From Seminavis robusta (Eukaryota > Bacillariophyta > Bacillariophyceae > Naviculales > Naviculaceae): a stretch of 64,000 nucleotides of DNA. Made by a program: the position numbers and the translations under genes. The notes under the pieces are model-generated. The model was not told the DNA's origin. It made no database searches and was given only the letters and a program-made list of their open reading frames with translations. Numbering within the stretch: position 1 is the first letter of the stretch; each line of letters starts with the position of its first letter. Shown in pieces: positions 1-7,878 of the stretch. The DNA is taken from the NCBI GenBank assembly GCA_903772945.1, contig CAICTM010000061.1, positions 62,001-126,000 of the forward strand, given 5' to 3'.

Positions 1-209
1 TCTTGGATATCCAGAAACCAATCCAAGTATTGATTCTCCGAAACAGAGAGGGTGAGTGGGATACCAGGAACTAATGGAGGAAGGTTGACAGCAGCATTGC
101 TGTCCCCCTTTTCGAGTCCTCGCAGTAAGTGAGCCCGGGCTGCGGGGAATACTACCGACGCAACTGCGCAAACGAGTTTTGTGGTTTGCATCCAAGAAGA
201 AAGCTTCAT
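1..209 (-). CDS. N-terminus of a putative secreted protein, cut by the window edge
   Basis: An ATG at 209-207 on the minus strand opens a frame that stays open for 69 codons to the window edge, so the 3' part lies outside. The first residues (MKLSSWMQTTKLVCAVASVV, then FPAARA) look like a cleavable signal peptide: a basic start, a hydrophobic core and small residues before a likely cut after ARA. The mature part begins HLLRGLEKGDSNAAV. This suggests entry into the secretory pathway, but no family can be recognised from so short a piece. It reads away from the transposon at 447-4266, so that insertion sits only about 235 bp upstream of this start codon and could lie in its promoter. Confidence 0.5.
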   Translation of the reverse strand, partial: MKLSSWMQTTKLVCAVASVVFPAARAHLLRGLEKGDSNAAVNLPPLVPGIPLTLSVSENQYLDWFLDIQ

Positions 210-446
210 GATTGGATTCAATTCAATTCTGTGTGCCTGGCTTGAATTTTATGAGATCCGACACTCGGAACTGTCTTACTATCATGTCTAGCTAGCTAGT
301 TAGGCCAGGTTAGCTAGTCAGTCTTTTGCTGGCCTGCCGATGCCTCGTTCCTCGTGGGACCGTCCCAGTTCGACGAAACTGGTTCAGCTTCGCACGACCG
401 CAGGTGCTGCTTTGAGTACCGCATAGAAGAGTAAAAGCGTTATTAA

Positions 447-473
447 GGTGGTCGCCCAGAAATATTAAGCCAG
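447..473 (+). repeat. Terminal inverted repeat, outer end next to 446
   Basis: This 27-bp sequence is the exact reverse complement of 4240-4266. It is preceded by TTAA at 443-446. Just inside lies a near-palindrome, CAGCTTTAAGCTG (471-483). Confidence 0.9.
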
Positions 474-773
474 CTTTAAGCTGTCAATATACGCACCTCA
501 TGAGTCAGGGTTTTGTCGCGAGAGATCGAGTGAAATAACAAACAATGGATCGAACGACCAGCTGCTGCTAAAGGTGGGCTAGAATCAACCAATGTAACCC
601 ATACGAGACTTCTATCAATGCATAAGCTCTGTCTAATAGTAGTACAGAGGTGTATTCGATGGGCCTTCCACCGTTTTCGACTCGCCTGTTATCTTTCCGA
701 CGGGCATCAGAAGGTGTCGATCGCATGTTCCATCGCTGCTCTCAGCCGATAAATCTCGATACCCAATAGTCGT

Positions 774-847
774 ATTGCCCTGCAACCATGCACTACTCTC
801 TCGCTTACACTATTAGCAAGAAGATAAGTATATGGTTGCAGGGCAAT
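774..847. repeat. 16-bp perfect inverted repeat inside the Kolobok element
   Basis: ATTGCCCTGCAACCAT at 774-789 is repeated as its reverse complement at 832-847, with 42 bp between. It lies in the non-coding part of the transposon, downstream of the transposase gene. It could form a hairpin in RNA or serve as an internal transposase site; nothing in the sequence decides which. Confidence 0.6.
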
Positions 848-1288
848 GCATTCGACGGGCATTGAGATAATGGGCTCCAGAACAGTGGCAGTGTCGTTTT
901 CGTGCTGATAGACTTTTCCTTTGTTCGATGGAATCTTAGTTTCGTTCTTCGAAAGAAAGAAGATTTTGAAATTCGCGTTCAAATCCGGTGAGTGTGAGGA
1001 ATCCGTGTTCTTTGTACTATTTTAGTATAGAAATGAATTCGGCGAGCCGGAACGGCTGACAAAAATGTGAGGCCAAATATTGAAACCCAGAACCGTTGCT
1101 TTGGAGAGAAGGTGTTCAAATAATTGGAAGGTTGACGGCTACATGCATGTATGTCATGACAATGTACGTGGCTGCAGCCTCTGTGCTCCGTGCCAGTTCG
1201 ACGTACTACAGTAGCCATTCGATTGAAACAAGCAAACGTTCTATCTCTTATCAAGCTATAGCTAGCAAGGAAGCTAGCAGCAATCAAT

Positions 1289-3907
1289 CTAGATAATGTT
1301 GGTGGTGGGGGTATCTTCCTCATCACTGTCGAGGTCTTCCTCATCACTTGTGTCATCCTGGTCTAGCATTGCAAGATGCTCTGTACCAGGCACAACAGTA
1401 TCGAATGGCAACTCCTCCAAACAGGACAAATCATTGGCTGCATTCTCTGCTAGAGCTAGTGCATCGTGTGCAACTGTATCCTCCTCTTCAACTGGCAAAG
1501 CAATGTCCTCCTCAATAGGCAAAGCTGCAACAGCACTGGTTGGTCCTTGTGGCGAAACCACTGCCACAATATCAGCTAGCTTCCTGCCAGTCTCCTTGCA
1601 GTAGATTGGGAGAGCTTCAATGTTACTCTTGCCGACATGAAGACAGGCCTTGGCCCTCTTGGTTGTGTGGCCAGCCTTGCCACAGAATGGACAATATTTC
1701 TTAGCTTTCTTTGCTTTCTTTGGCACTGGAGTCATATTGTTGAGTTCCTCCATTGTGATATCCTCCATATTCATTCCAGGACGGTAGACACCCTTCGACT
1801 TGGCCTTTTTGGTAAAGGCATTGATCGTTTCCTTGGCCAGTTTCTCACGTTTCCTCTTGTCCCTAGCTTTCTTGTAAGTTGTCGTTTGCTTCTTTGTTTG
1901 TCGCTTTTCCCGGTTTCTCTGGATAATTTCCAAGTAATGGGTGATCCCGTCCGTCATTGCGATCCCAAGCTTGAACAGAAGTCGACGGTAGAATTGTTCG
2001 TAGCCAATGGAATGGATACAGACCGCCATACCGAGGCGATTGCCAAGGGAGCACGAGCTCGCAAAAACCTTGTTCTTGGGAGCAAACCAGGTGGCGAGGC
2101 TATTGAACGATTCGTTGGCATTCGTATCTTGGCCATGGGCCAATTCCTTCAACCGTTCCAATGTGATGTATTTCGCCACGATGGTGCTGAGTAACTGGTA
2201 CAGTTCCAAATCCTCGTCCTTGTCGCGGTAGAATTTCTTGCTTGCCTTTCGTTCTTCTTCCGTCTCCTTTGACCGAGCACACCAAGGGCCGCATTTCGAA
2301 TGATCGTCAAAGTGGTGATCCAAGACTGCCTTGCCACGGGTTTCAAATTCGCTCTCCTCGATCTGTAGAAGCGTACGAATGAAATAGGCAAAGTTCTTGC
2401 CAAGACGAATAGAATCCATGCGGCACATCCCCTTTTTCTTGTCGACTGTCGATAGATCCAAACGGATGAGCTCTCCCGTCAACTGTTTGCGGCGGTGATT
2501 CGGGTCAGCCACAAACTTTGGTTCCGGAATATCGCCCGGTAACTTGCCTTTGTCGGGGCGGTCTTGCAACTCTCCCTTGTTCTTGCCTTTCGTAATCTTC
2601 ACCTTGGGAAGAACGTCGGTTTGATAGTTGATTTTGTAGTTGGCGTTGCTCCACTGCAAGTCAGCACGAATGGAGGAGTCGTCGTCGCAGCACAATCGTC
2701 GCAAGATGACTTTGGACTCTCGGAACAGTCCAACGGCCAGTTCCAAGGCAAGAGCCGCTTCCATAGATCCTGATGAGTCTTGTGGATCATGGTTCCGCGT
2801 ACACTCGTGGTCCGGTACCGCTGGACGGTCGGCGGCCTCAGTATTGGCATGACGCTTTGCCCAAGCGTCGCATTTGCTGCAAACCTTGCTCTTGATGCCA
2901 AACGAAATGATCTTTCTCGTCTTAGCACCCACAATAGCACCGTGACCTGAAACGGAGTTCCTCAAATGACCGGATCCTTTCTGTTGCCACGCCATATCAT
3001 ATCCCCCATCAACAAACGGCATTTTCTCCTTCAGTAATGTGCCGTTGGGATCACTCGAAGCAGTCATCCAGTCTAAAAAGTCTTGCTCACTGGGCGTGGA
3101 TTGGCGAACTTCCTCAATCAGATTTTCACGAATGACTTCCGCGGTCAATTCCCGAATGGATGGGGCAAGTCGTTCCTCAATCATTCCAAACGAACGAGTT
3201 TGCATAGTTGTGTCATTCGGTAAACCCAATAAACCTAGGATTTTGGCAGCTTCGGTGCCACCGTTGCCATTTGCCAAATTTCCCAAAACGTACAATACAT
3301 TGACCGCAGAGTCGGTACTTCTTTCGTATTTGTCATTGCCGACGCCATGCATTGTTGTTTGGGTTGGCTTGGTGCTCATATAAACATACTCGCAATCCTC
3401 ATTGATACACTCCAGTTTGAATGACGAGGCAATGCAGCAATTGTGGACGCTAAATTGGAGCAATCCATTACAACCTTCTCTGCGGCAAGGCGATTGACTG
3501 AAATATTCGTTCAATTGGTCGACTTCCAGAATGACTCTTTGGTGGGGCTTTGTGTTGAATTTGGGCCCGTTTTGTTCGTCATTTTCCTCTTCGGTGGTGG
3601 CCTCTTCAACGGCAGGCTGTTCCACAAACTCTGGTGCTGTTGGCTCGTCTTCTTCGTCAGATGACAAAGCTTCGCCATAGTCCAATCTCGTGTAATTTGG
3701 TCTTCCTGTGCCGTTGTGTCTAGTCCTCGTTGTGACCTCGGTTCCTCCAAATCCGGGAAGATTCTTCCAATCTCGATCCTTGGATGCTAGCTTAGAGGAT
3801 TCAATGGAAGCATTGGCTCTCCAATATCCTCCTCCTGCACTACTGGCACGAGATCCTGTGCTGTTAGCACCAGGCGTTACAACGGGACGACGTGGTGGCG
3901 TCAACAT
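1289..3907 (-). CDS. Kolobok/PF20700-like DDE transposase
   Basis: An 872-residue, intronless protein inside the TTAA-flanked element. It probably cuts and joins the element's ends. Visible parts in order: a low-complexity N-terminus; a cysteine pair region near residue 140 (CRREGC, CINEDC); a catalytic core with a first Asp in DGGYDMAWQQKG (about residue 300), SGSMEAA, a second Asp in CCDDDSS (about 408), a His/Cys motif HHFDDHSKCGPWC (about 533) and a Glu in NANESFNSL (about 598); then a basic stretch and a CCHC-like zinc knuckle, CPFCGKAGH (about 736); and an acidic tail. The D...D...H/C...E order matches the domain Pfam calls Mutator-like transposase (PF20700), which in Repbase terms includes Kolobok elements. 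The frame opens with an ATG at 3907 and has no internal stop, so the protein may be functional. Large open frames antisense to it are shadows. Confidence 0.85.
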   Translation of the reverse strand: MLTPPRRPVVTPGANSTGSRASSAGGGYWRANASIESSKLASKDRDWKNLPGFGGTEVTTRTRHNGTGRPNYTRLDYGEALSSDEEDEPTAPEFVEQPAVEEATTEEENDEQNGPKFNTKPHQRVILEVDQLNEYFSQSPCRREGCNGLLQFSVHNCCIASSFKLECINEDCEYVYMSTKPTQTTMHGVGNDKYERSTDSAVNVLYVLGNLANGNGGTEAAKILGLLGLPNDTTMQTRSFGMIEERLAPSIRELTAEVIRENLIEEVRQSTPSEQDFLDWMTASSDPNGTLLKEKMPFVDGGYDMAWQQKGSGHLRNSVSGHGAIVGAKTRKIISFGIKSKVCSKCDAWAKRHANTEAADRPAVPDHECTRNHDPQDSSGSMEAALALELAVGLFRESKVILRRLCCDDDSSIRADLQWSNANYKINYQTDVLPKVKITKGKNKGELQDRPDKGKLPGDIPEPKFVADPNHRRKQLTGELIRLDLSTVDKKKGMCRMDSIRLGKNFAYFIRTLLQIEESEFETRGKAVLDHHFDDHSKCGPWCARSKETEEERKASKKFYRDKDEDLELYQLLSTIVAKYITLERLKELAHGQDTNANESFNSLATWFAPKNKVFASSCSLGNRLGMAVCIHSIGYEQFYRRLLFKLGIAMTDGITHYLEIIQRNREKRQTKKQTTTYKKARDKRKREKLAKETINAFTKKAKSKGVYRPGMNMEDITMEELNNMTPVPKKAKKAKKYCPFCGKAGHTTKRAKACLHVGKSNIEALPIYCKETGRKLADIVAVVSPQGPTSAVAALPIEEDIALPVEEEDTVAHDALALAENAANDLSCLEELPFDTVVPGTEHLAMLDQDDTSDEEDLDSDEEDTPTTNII

Positions 3908-4239
3908 TATACAAGCGATTTATGTACGTCGGCACATCAAAGGTGCTCTTTGTTGAAAATGTTCTGGTCAATGACATATACGTGGGTCCAAAAATTTGGC
4001 GCTAGTACGAGGGTCGAAAGGTCGACTGGCTCTCACATGAATGAAAGACTTAGAGGCGAAGCTAGGAAAGGTGCGCGAAAGCTAGAATTTATGGCTCGTA
4101 TCCAGTCTGCAGTTGGAATCTACTCGCGAACAGCTATCCGGTGATAATTCGATCAACCAAGATTCCAAGTTCCGTAACATATGCGAAAGATATGTTCGAA
4201 TTACGTCCATTTTGGGCCCATGTACCTTTACAGCCTCAA

Positions 4240-4266
4240 CTGGCTTAATATTTCTGGGCGACCACC
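4240..4266 (-). repeat. Terminal inverted repeat, outer end next to 4267
   Basis: Exact 27-bp inverted match to 447-473, followed by TTAA at 4267-4270. Beyond the shared 27 bp the two ends diverge. Confidence 0.9.
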
Positions 4267-4270
4267 TTAA

Positions 4271-4592
4271 GCATCGATCCATCGATCCAAGCCTTCGACG
4301 TCTTCGAAGCAGTGACGTGTTATCGGGAATCAGAGTGCTCATCCGATGGATGCATCACCCGAGCAACGAGCCACTTCCCGTTTCAACCAAAGAAGAGAGT
4401 ATCATCCTCTGTGTTTCTTCTCTCACCTCTTTCATATCAGCAAATTCAACTGTCAAAAAGTCCACACATGGAGAGACGCTACGAGATTGAGAGAGAAGAA
4501 GTTTGGATTCAGTGAAGCTTGGAAAGGACAAGATCCATTGATCCTACCGATCACTTCTACCCAAGTGTGTTTTGCTCAGAGCTACAGCTACA
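4271..4592. other. Gene-free gap upstream of the phosphoesterase
   Basis: Between the transposon's right TTAA and the phosphoesterase ATG. It contains a short ATCGATCCATCGATCC direct repeat near 4273-4288. No gene or conserved promoter motif is seen. Confidence 0.5.
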
Positions 4593-6116
4593 ATGAGGAG
4601 ACCAATGACACATCAAGCCCACTGTCCATCAATATCCAAGCTGTTAAGGCTGCTTGCGTTCTGTCAATGCCTTGTGCCTTCTGCTGCTTGGATACCCCTA
4701 CAAGTTTCATCCCCAGGGCCATCTACTAGTACCGGTACAGCACAACCAAACCATGCTCGTCATCCATGTCCACTGATACTGTATGCTAATAAAAATGACA
4801 ATGACAATGAATCCATCATGGAAGACTCAGACAGATTCAACAGTGCGGAACTGTTGCAACTAGCCGATTCCATCCAACGAGTGTTTTGTTTGAGCGATTT
4901 GCACACGGATCATCCCGACAATCAGAAATGGCTGCACGAGCACATGGACCATGGCAATTTCAATCGCGACACCGATTTGATTATTGTGGCGGGAGATATC
5001 AGTCACGACATGACGGACACTTTTGTGAAATCCATGTCGATACTGACAGAGCATGCTCAAGTGTTGTTTGTCCCGGGCAACCACGAAGCCTGGATCGATC
5101 GAAAACACGCTCCAAAATCGACATCTTTTGACAAACTACGACAAGTCTATGACGTGTGCGAACAAATGGGGGTCTACACACAATCCCTCCTTGTGGGAGC
5201 CAACAGTCCTCATCCGCTCTGGATTGTACCGTTGGAATCCTGGTACGATGGGACACTGTCCTTTCGAGAATCCCTCTGTCATGACTTTCAATATTGGCCT
5301 TGGGCTGACTTTAAACGATGTGTCTGGGAGGGATATCCACCCGTGGAGGAGGATACAGATACAGAATTGGAGAATCCAGGACAATTGCCAATGGGATTGG
5401 TGGAACACTTTCTGGCCAAGAACGAACCCTTGTTCCTGAACAATCCCTTTCCCAATAATATCGCGGTCGCAAACACTGCAAACAACCACAAAGAACCGCA
5501 ATCGACGGGAATCCTGACGGTATCCCACTTTTTACCCAACGTACAGTCATTGCCCGATTGGAAAGACTTGGACCGCGCCGAGTTTGACGATGCGTGGTTC
5601 GATCATGGCGCCGGAGGTATGAGTGCCAAATTTGCCAAAGTGGCCGGAAGTGCCCTGCTGGATGATCAAATACGACGTCTCTTGCCGTCTCCCACTGATG
5701 ATGACTTGGCCAGTAATAAAAAACGCAACATTCACATTTTTGGACACTCGCATCGCCCCAAAGACTTTGTCTACGAGGGAATTCGGTACATTCACAATCC
5801 TTTGGGGAAACCGAGGGAACGACAACTCTACATGGTATCGCCACAAGTCGATTTTCAACTGGTATGGGATACTCAATCTACGGGAGAAGTACCGGCGGTT
5901 ACCACGGTGATTCGATTGTGGGAAGAACAAGGTGGTGGATTGCCGGCATTGGAACGACGACTCGCGTCCGTCAAACCACGAGGACGATACAATCGATTCA
6001 AGGGGAGTAGATATAACAACGCCAAGACCAAGACACAACAACCAAAAGAACAACAAGTTGTGGAACAACAACCGCAACAACCGCAAGCCAATGCCACGAC
6101 GATACCCACGGAATAA
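4593..6116 (+). CDS. Calcineurin-like metallophosphoesterase
   Basis: A 507-residue protein when started at the first in-frame ATG (4593); the frame upstream has only a TTG. It carries the metal-binding signature blocks of the metallophosphoesterase superfamily: SDLHTD (about residue 101), GDIS (about 134), GNHE (about 163) and GHSH (about 384), so it should hydrolyse phosphate esters with two metal ions. Substrate unknown. The N-terminus (KLLRLLAFCQCLVPSAAW) resembles a signal peptide, and the aromatic residue after SAA recalls the diatom ASAFAP cleavage motif, so a plastid or secretory location is possible. The C-terminus is glutamine- and lysine-rich low complexity (from about residue 470). 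No introns are apparent. The transposon ends 323 bp upstream. Confidence 0.85.
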   Translation: MRRPMTHQAHCPSISKLLRLLAFCQCLVPSAAWIPLQVSSPGPSTSTGTAQPNHARHPCPLILYANKNDNDNESIMEDSDRFNSAELLQLADSIQRVFCLSDLHTDHPDNQKWLHEHMDHGNFNRDTDLIIVAGDISHDMTDTFVKSMSILTEHAQVLFVPGNHEAWIDRKHAPKSTSFDKLRQVYDVCEQMGVYTQSLLVGANSPHPLWIVPLESWYDGTLSFRESLCHDFQYWPWADFKRCVWEGYPPVEEDTDTELENPGQLPMGLVEHFLAKNEPLFLNNPFPNNIAVANTANNHKEPQSTGILTVSHFLPNVQSLPDWKDLDRAEFDDAWFDHGAGGMSAKFAKVAGSALLDDQIRRLLPSPTDDDLASNKKRNIHIFGHSHRPKDFVYEGIRYIHNPLGKPRERQLYMVSPQVDFQLVWDTQSTGEVPAVTTVIRLWEEQGGGLPALERRLASVKPRGRYNRFKGSRYNNAKTKTQQPKEQQVVEQQPQQPQANATTIPTE

Positions 6117-6563
6117 TACTAACCAGGCATCTGGAATGATTTGAATTTAGTGTGCACTCGGTAGATCGCGATAGCTTGTCGGCAACGAGGAAGGCATCTT
6201 CAATTCGATTCATTCGATCATCATCATGGACGAATGAATGGTTCCAGGATGACCCGAGAAGCAAACGTTCGAGGGCCAATGCAGTCGCCGGCTGACAATT
6301 TTTGAGGATATGGAAAACATCGAGGTTGACTGTTCAGTCTCCAGCATTTTGGTACTACGGTACATAGCTGGCTATACATACGGTAGCTAAGGTGCAATAC
6401 AACCACGAAAAATAGATCCCGTTTTTCTACCCTGGCTTCTTGGCAGTCAACCTGTCTTGCGATGTGCAAATCCGCCTTGCTTCTTCTGCTTAAAATTCCT
6501 TGGTTGATTGATAGTAGTCTAGAATTTCTGTCTACTTGGCAGCACCAAACAGTGTCAACGAAA
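6117..6563. other. Gap between the phosphoesterase and the tRNA array
   Basis: No open frame with family resemblance. It contains scattered palindromes such as GGTACTACGGTAC. It serves as the 3' flank of the phosphoesterase and the 5' flank of the tRNA gene. Confidence 0.4.
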
Positions 6564-6635
6564 GTCCGGTTGGCTCAATGGTAGAGCATCTGTCTTCGGA
6601 ACAGAAGGTTGAGGGTTCGAGTCCCCCACCGGATA
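6564..6635 (+). tRNA. tRNA-Arg (anticodon UCG)
   Basis: The 72-nt sequence folds as a cloverleaf: acceptor GTCCGGT/ACCGGAT with a G-U end pair, D stem GCTC/GAGC, anticodon stem TCTGT/ACAGA around the seven-base loop CTTCGGA (anticodon UCG, arginine), a five-base variable region, and a T arm with loop TTCGAGT and one A-C mismatch in its stem. Internal promoter boxes A (TGGCTCAATGG) and B (GGTTCGAGTCC) are present. No intron. It is the first and only well-formed copy of a three-copy tandem array. Confidence 0.85.
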
Positions 6636-6733
6636 CTGTTTTCTTGAAATTCCACAGTTTTCCTTCCGTTTCAACAATTTTGCAAGTTGTTCACAGTGGC
6701 AAAGGATCTCATCTTTTGTCCCCAGGTTGCAAG

Positions 6734-6804
6734 GTCCGGTTGGCTCAATGGCAGAGCATCTGTCTTCGAACAGAAGGTTGAGGGTTCGAGTCCCCCACCG
6801 GATA
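6734..6804 (+). pseudogene. Decayed tandem copy of the tRNA-Arg gene
   Basis: Nearly identical to 6564-6635 but with one base missing in the anticodon loop, leaving a six-base loop (CTTCGA). Acceptor, D and T arms remain well paired, so it could still be transcribed through boxes A and B, but a normal anticodon cannot form. Confidence 0.75.
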
Positions 6805-6900
6805 AGTTTTTATTGAAATTACCACAAATCCTAAATTTCATCAATTTTTGCAAGTTGTTCACAGCGGCAAAGGATCTCTCTTTTGTCCCCAGGTTTCAAG

Positions 6901-6968
6901 GTCCGGTTGGCTCAATGGCAGAGCATTGTCTCGAACAGAAGGTTGAGGGTTCGAGTCCCCCACCGGCA
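6901..6968 (+). pseudogene. Second decayed tandem copy of the tRNA-Arg gene
   Basis: The same tRNA sequence with about three bases lost from the anticodon arm (GCATTGTCTCGAACAGAA) and an altered acceptor end (ACCGGCA). The D and T arms are kept. Confidence 0.75.
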
Positions 6969-7878
6969 TACGACCACTTTTGCACGTAATCGATAACATT
7001 TTGGAAATACAGGTCCTTATTACTGTAGGCCGTCATCCGCTATTGAGGGGAGTACTACTAGCTAGTACGGTAGATACCTTATGCTTCTATTCTTGTGGCT
7101 ACTAGCTAGTCGTAGCAAGGGATTGGCATCAGTAGTCCCAAACTTGCCAGCCATCTGCACACTGCATAGAGAGAAGGAATGTAAAAGGAGTCTTCGCCCA
7201 AAAGGCGCAAACTGCCTCCTAACCTGCTTGAAGTCTTTGTTAGTAGTGTGGTTGCACAGCCAGCTCTCCTGCACCGTAGCTAGCATTGATAATTGTGACT
7301 CGACGCGACGCCACATGCATGCTACCGATACGGTGGCTGCTCTTAGCTACTCTAGCTAGCTACCGACAGGGCTTTGGGGAAAGTGCATCAGCCGCCCTTC
7401 ACCGATACCGGTACGCCACAACAGCGGTTGTCGGAAATGAGTTGGCCTGAAATAGCCATCCTCCTCACATTTCGGTGGTCTCTTTCTTGTGTCCAGCCAG
7501 TTGCTTCCAGTGGCCCCATTATTGTCCATCGTACCTTGTAGACTCTGGTCCCTACACTTGGTTAGTTAGATAGAGATAGCCACTAGCTATGCTAGCTATA
7601 AATAGCTCAGGCCAGGCTGAACAGACACACATTTCCTCAGTTGCCTCCAAGTGGTACGATGTACTATAGCGCTAGCTAGTACGCCGCTAACACAGAGGTA
7701 GGTAGTTTTGAATCTGTGATTTTCACATCAAAACCTGCAAATGGAGAAATGTAACTCAAAAATTGAAAAAATGAGTAGAACCTCGCGCCAACGACAGCAC
7801 GACAGCACATCCATCCATCGCCAGGTTTGCTACTGTAGACAGTTTTCTATTGACAGAAGAACTCTCTTTCTTTCGACC
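6969..7878. other. Gene-free stretch upstream of the HA-repeat gene
   Basis: About 0.9 kb with many CTAGCTAG-type strings (7346-7364, 7580-7602, 7664-7680). An in-frame ATG at 7741 could extend the HA-repeat protein by 46 residues. No other gene is supported. Confidence 0.4.

Larger units (their letters stand above)
447..4266 (-). mobile_element. Kolobok-type DNA transposon, apparently intact and autonomous
   Basis: The 3,820-bp element is bounded by perfect 27-bp terminal inverted repeats (447-473 and 4240-4266, each starting GGTGGTCGCCCAG from the outside) and flanked on both sides by TTAA (443-446 and 4267-4270). TTAA target sites are known for the Kolobok and piggyBac superfamilies; the single 872-residue transposase on the minus strand is not piggyBac-like but fits the Kolobok/PF20700 type. 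Identical ends and one uninterrupted frame suggest recent activity. The roughly 800 bp between the 473 end and the gene's stop, and the 330 bp between the gene's start and the 4240 end, are non-coding; the former holds a 16-bp inverted repeat. The superfamily call is inference from the target site and protein motifs. Confidence 0.85.
6564..6968 (+). repeat. Tandem tRNA-plus-spacer array, period about 170 bp
   Basis: The spacers between the copies are also related: both contain GCAAGTTGTTCACAG, GGCAAAGGATCTC and TTTTGTCCCCAGGTT. The array therefore arose by tandem duplication of a unit of about 167-170 bp, not by independent insertion of tRNA-derived elements. Confidence 0.8.

Noticed and set aside
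1637-2194. Open frames on the plus strand across the Kolobok transposase
   Set aside because: They are antisense shadows of a single long transposase frame and show no family features.
6536-6989. Apparent small proteins with VGSMAEH...KVEGSSPPP repeats
   Set aside because: They are translations of the three tRNA copies.
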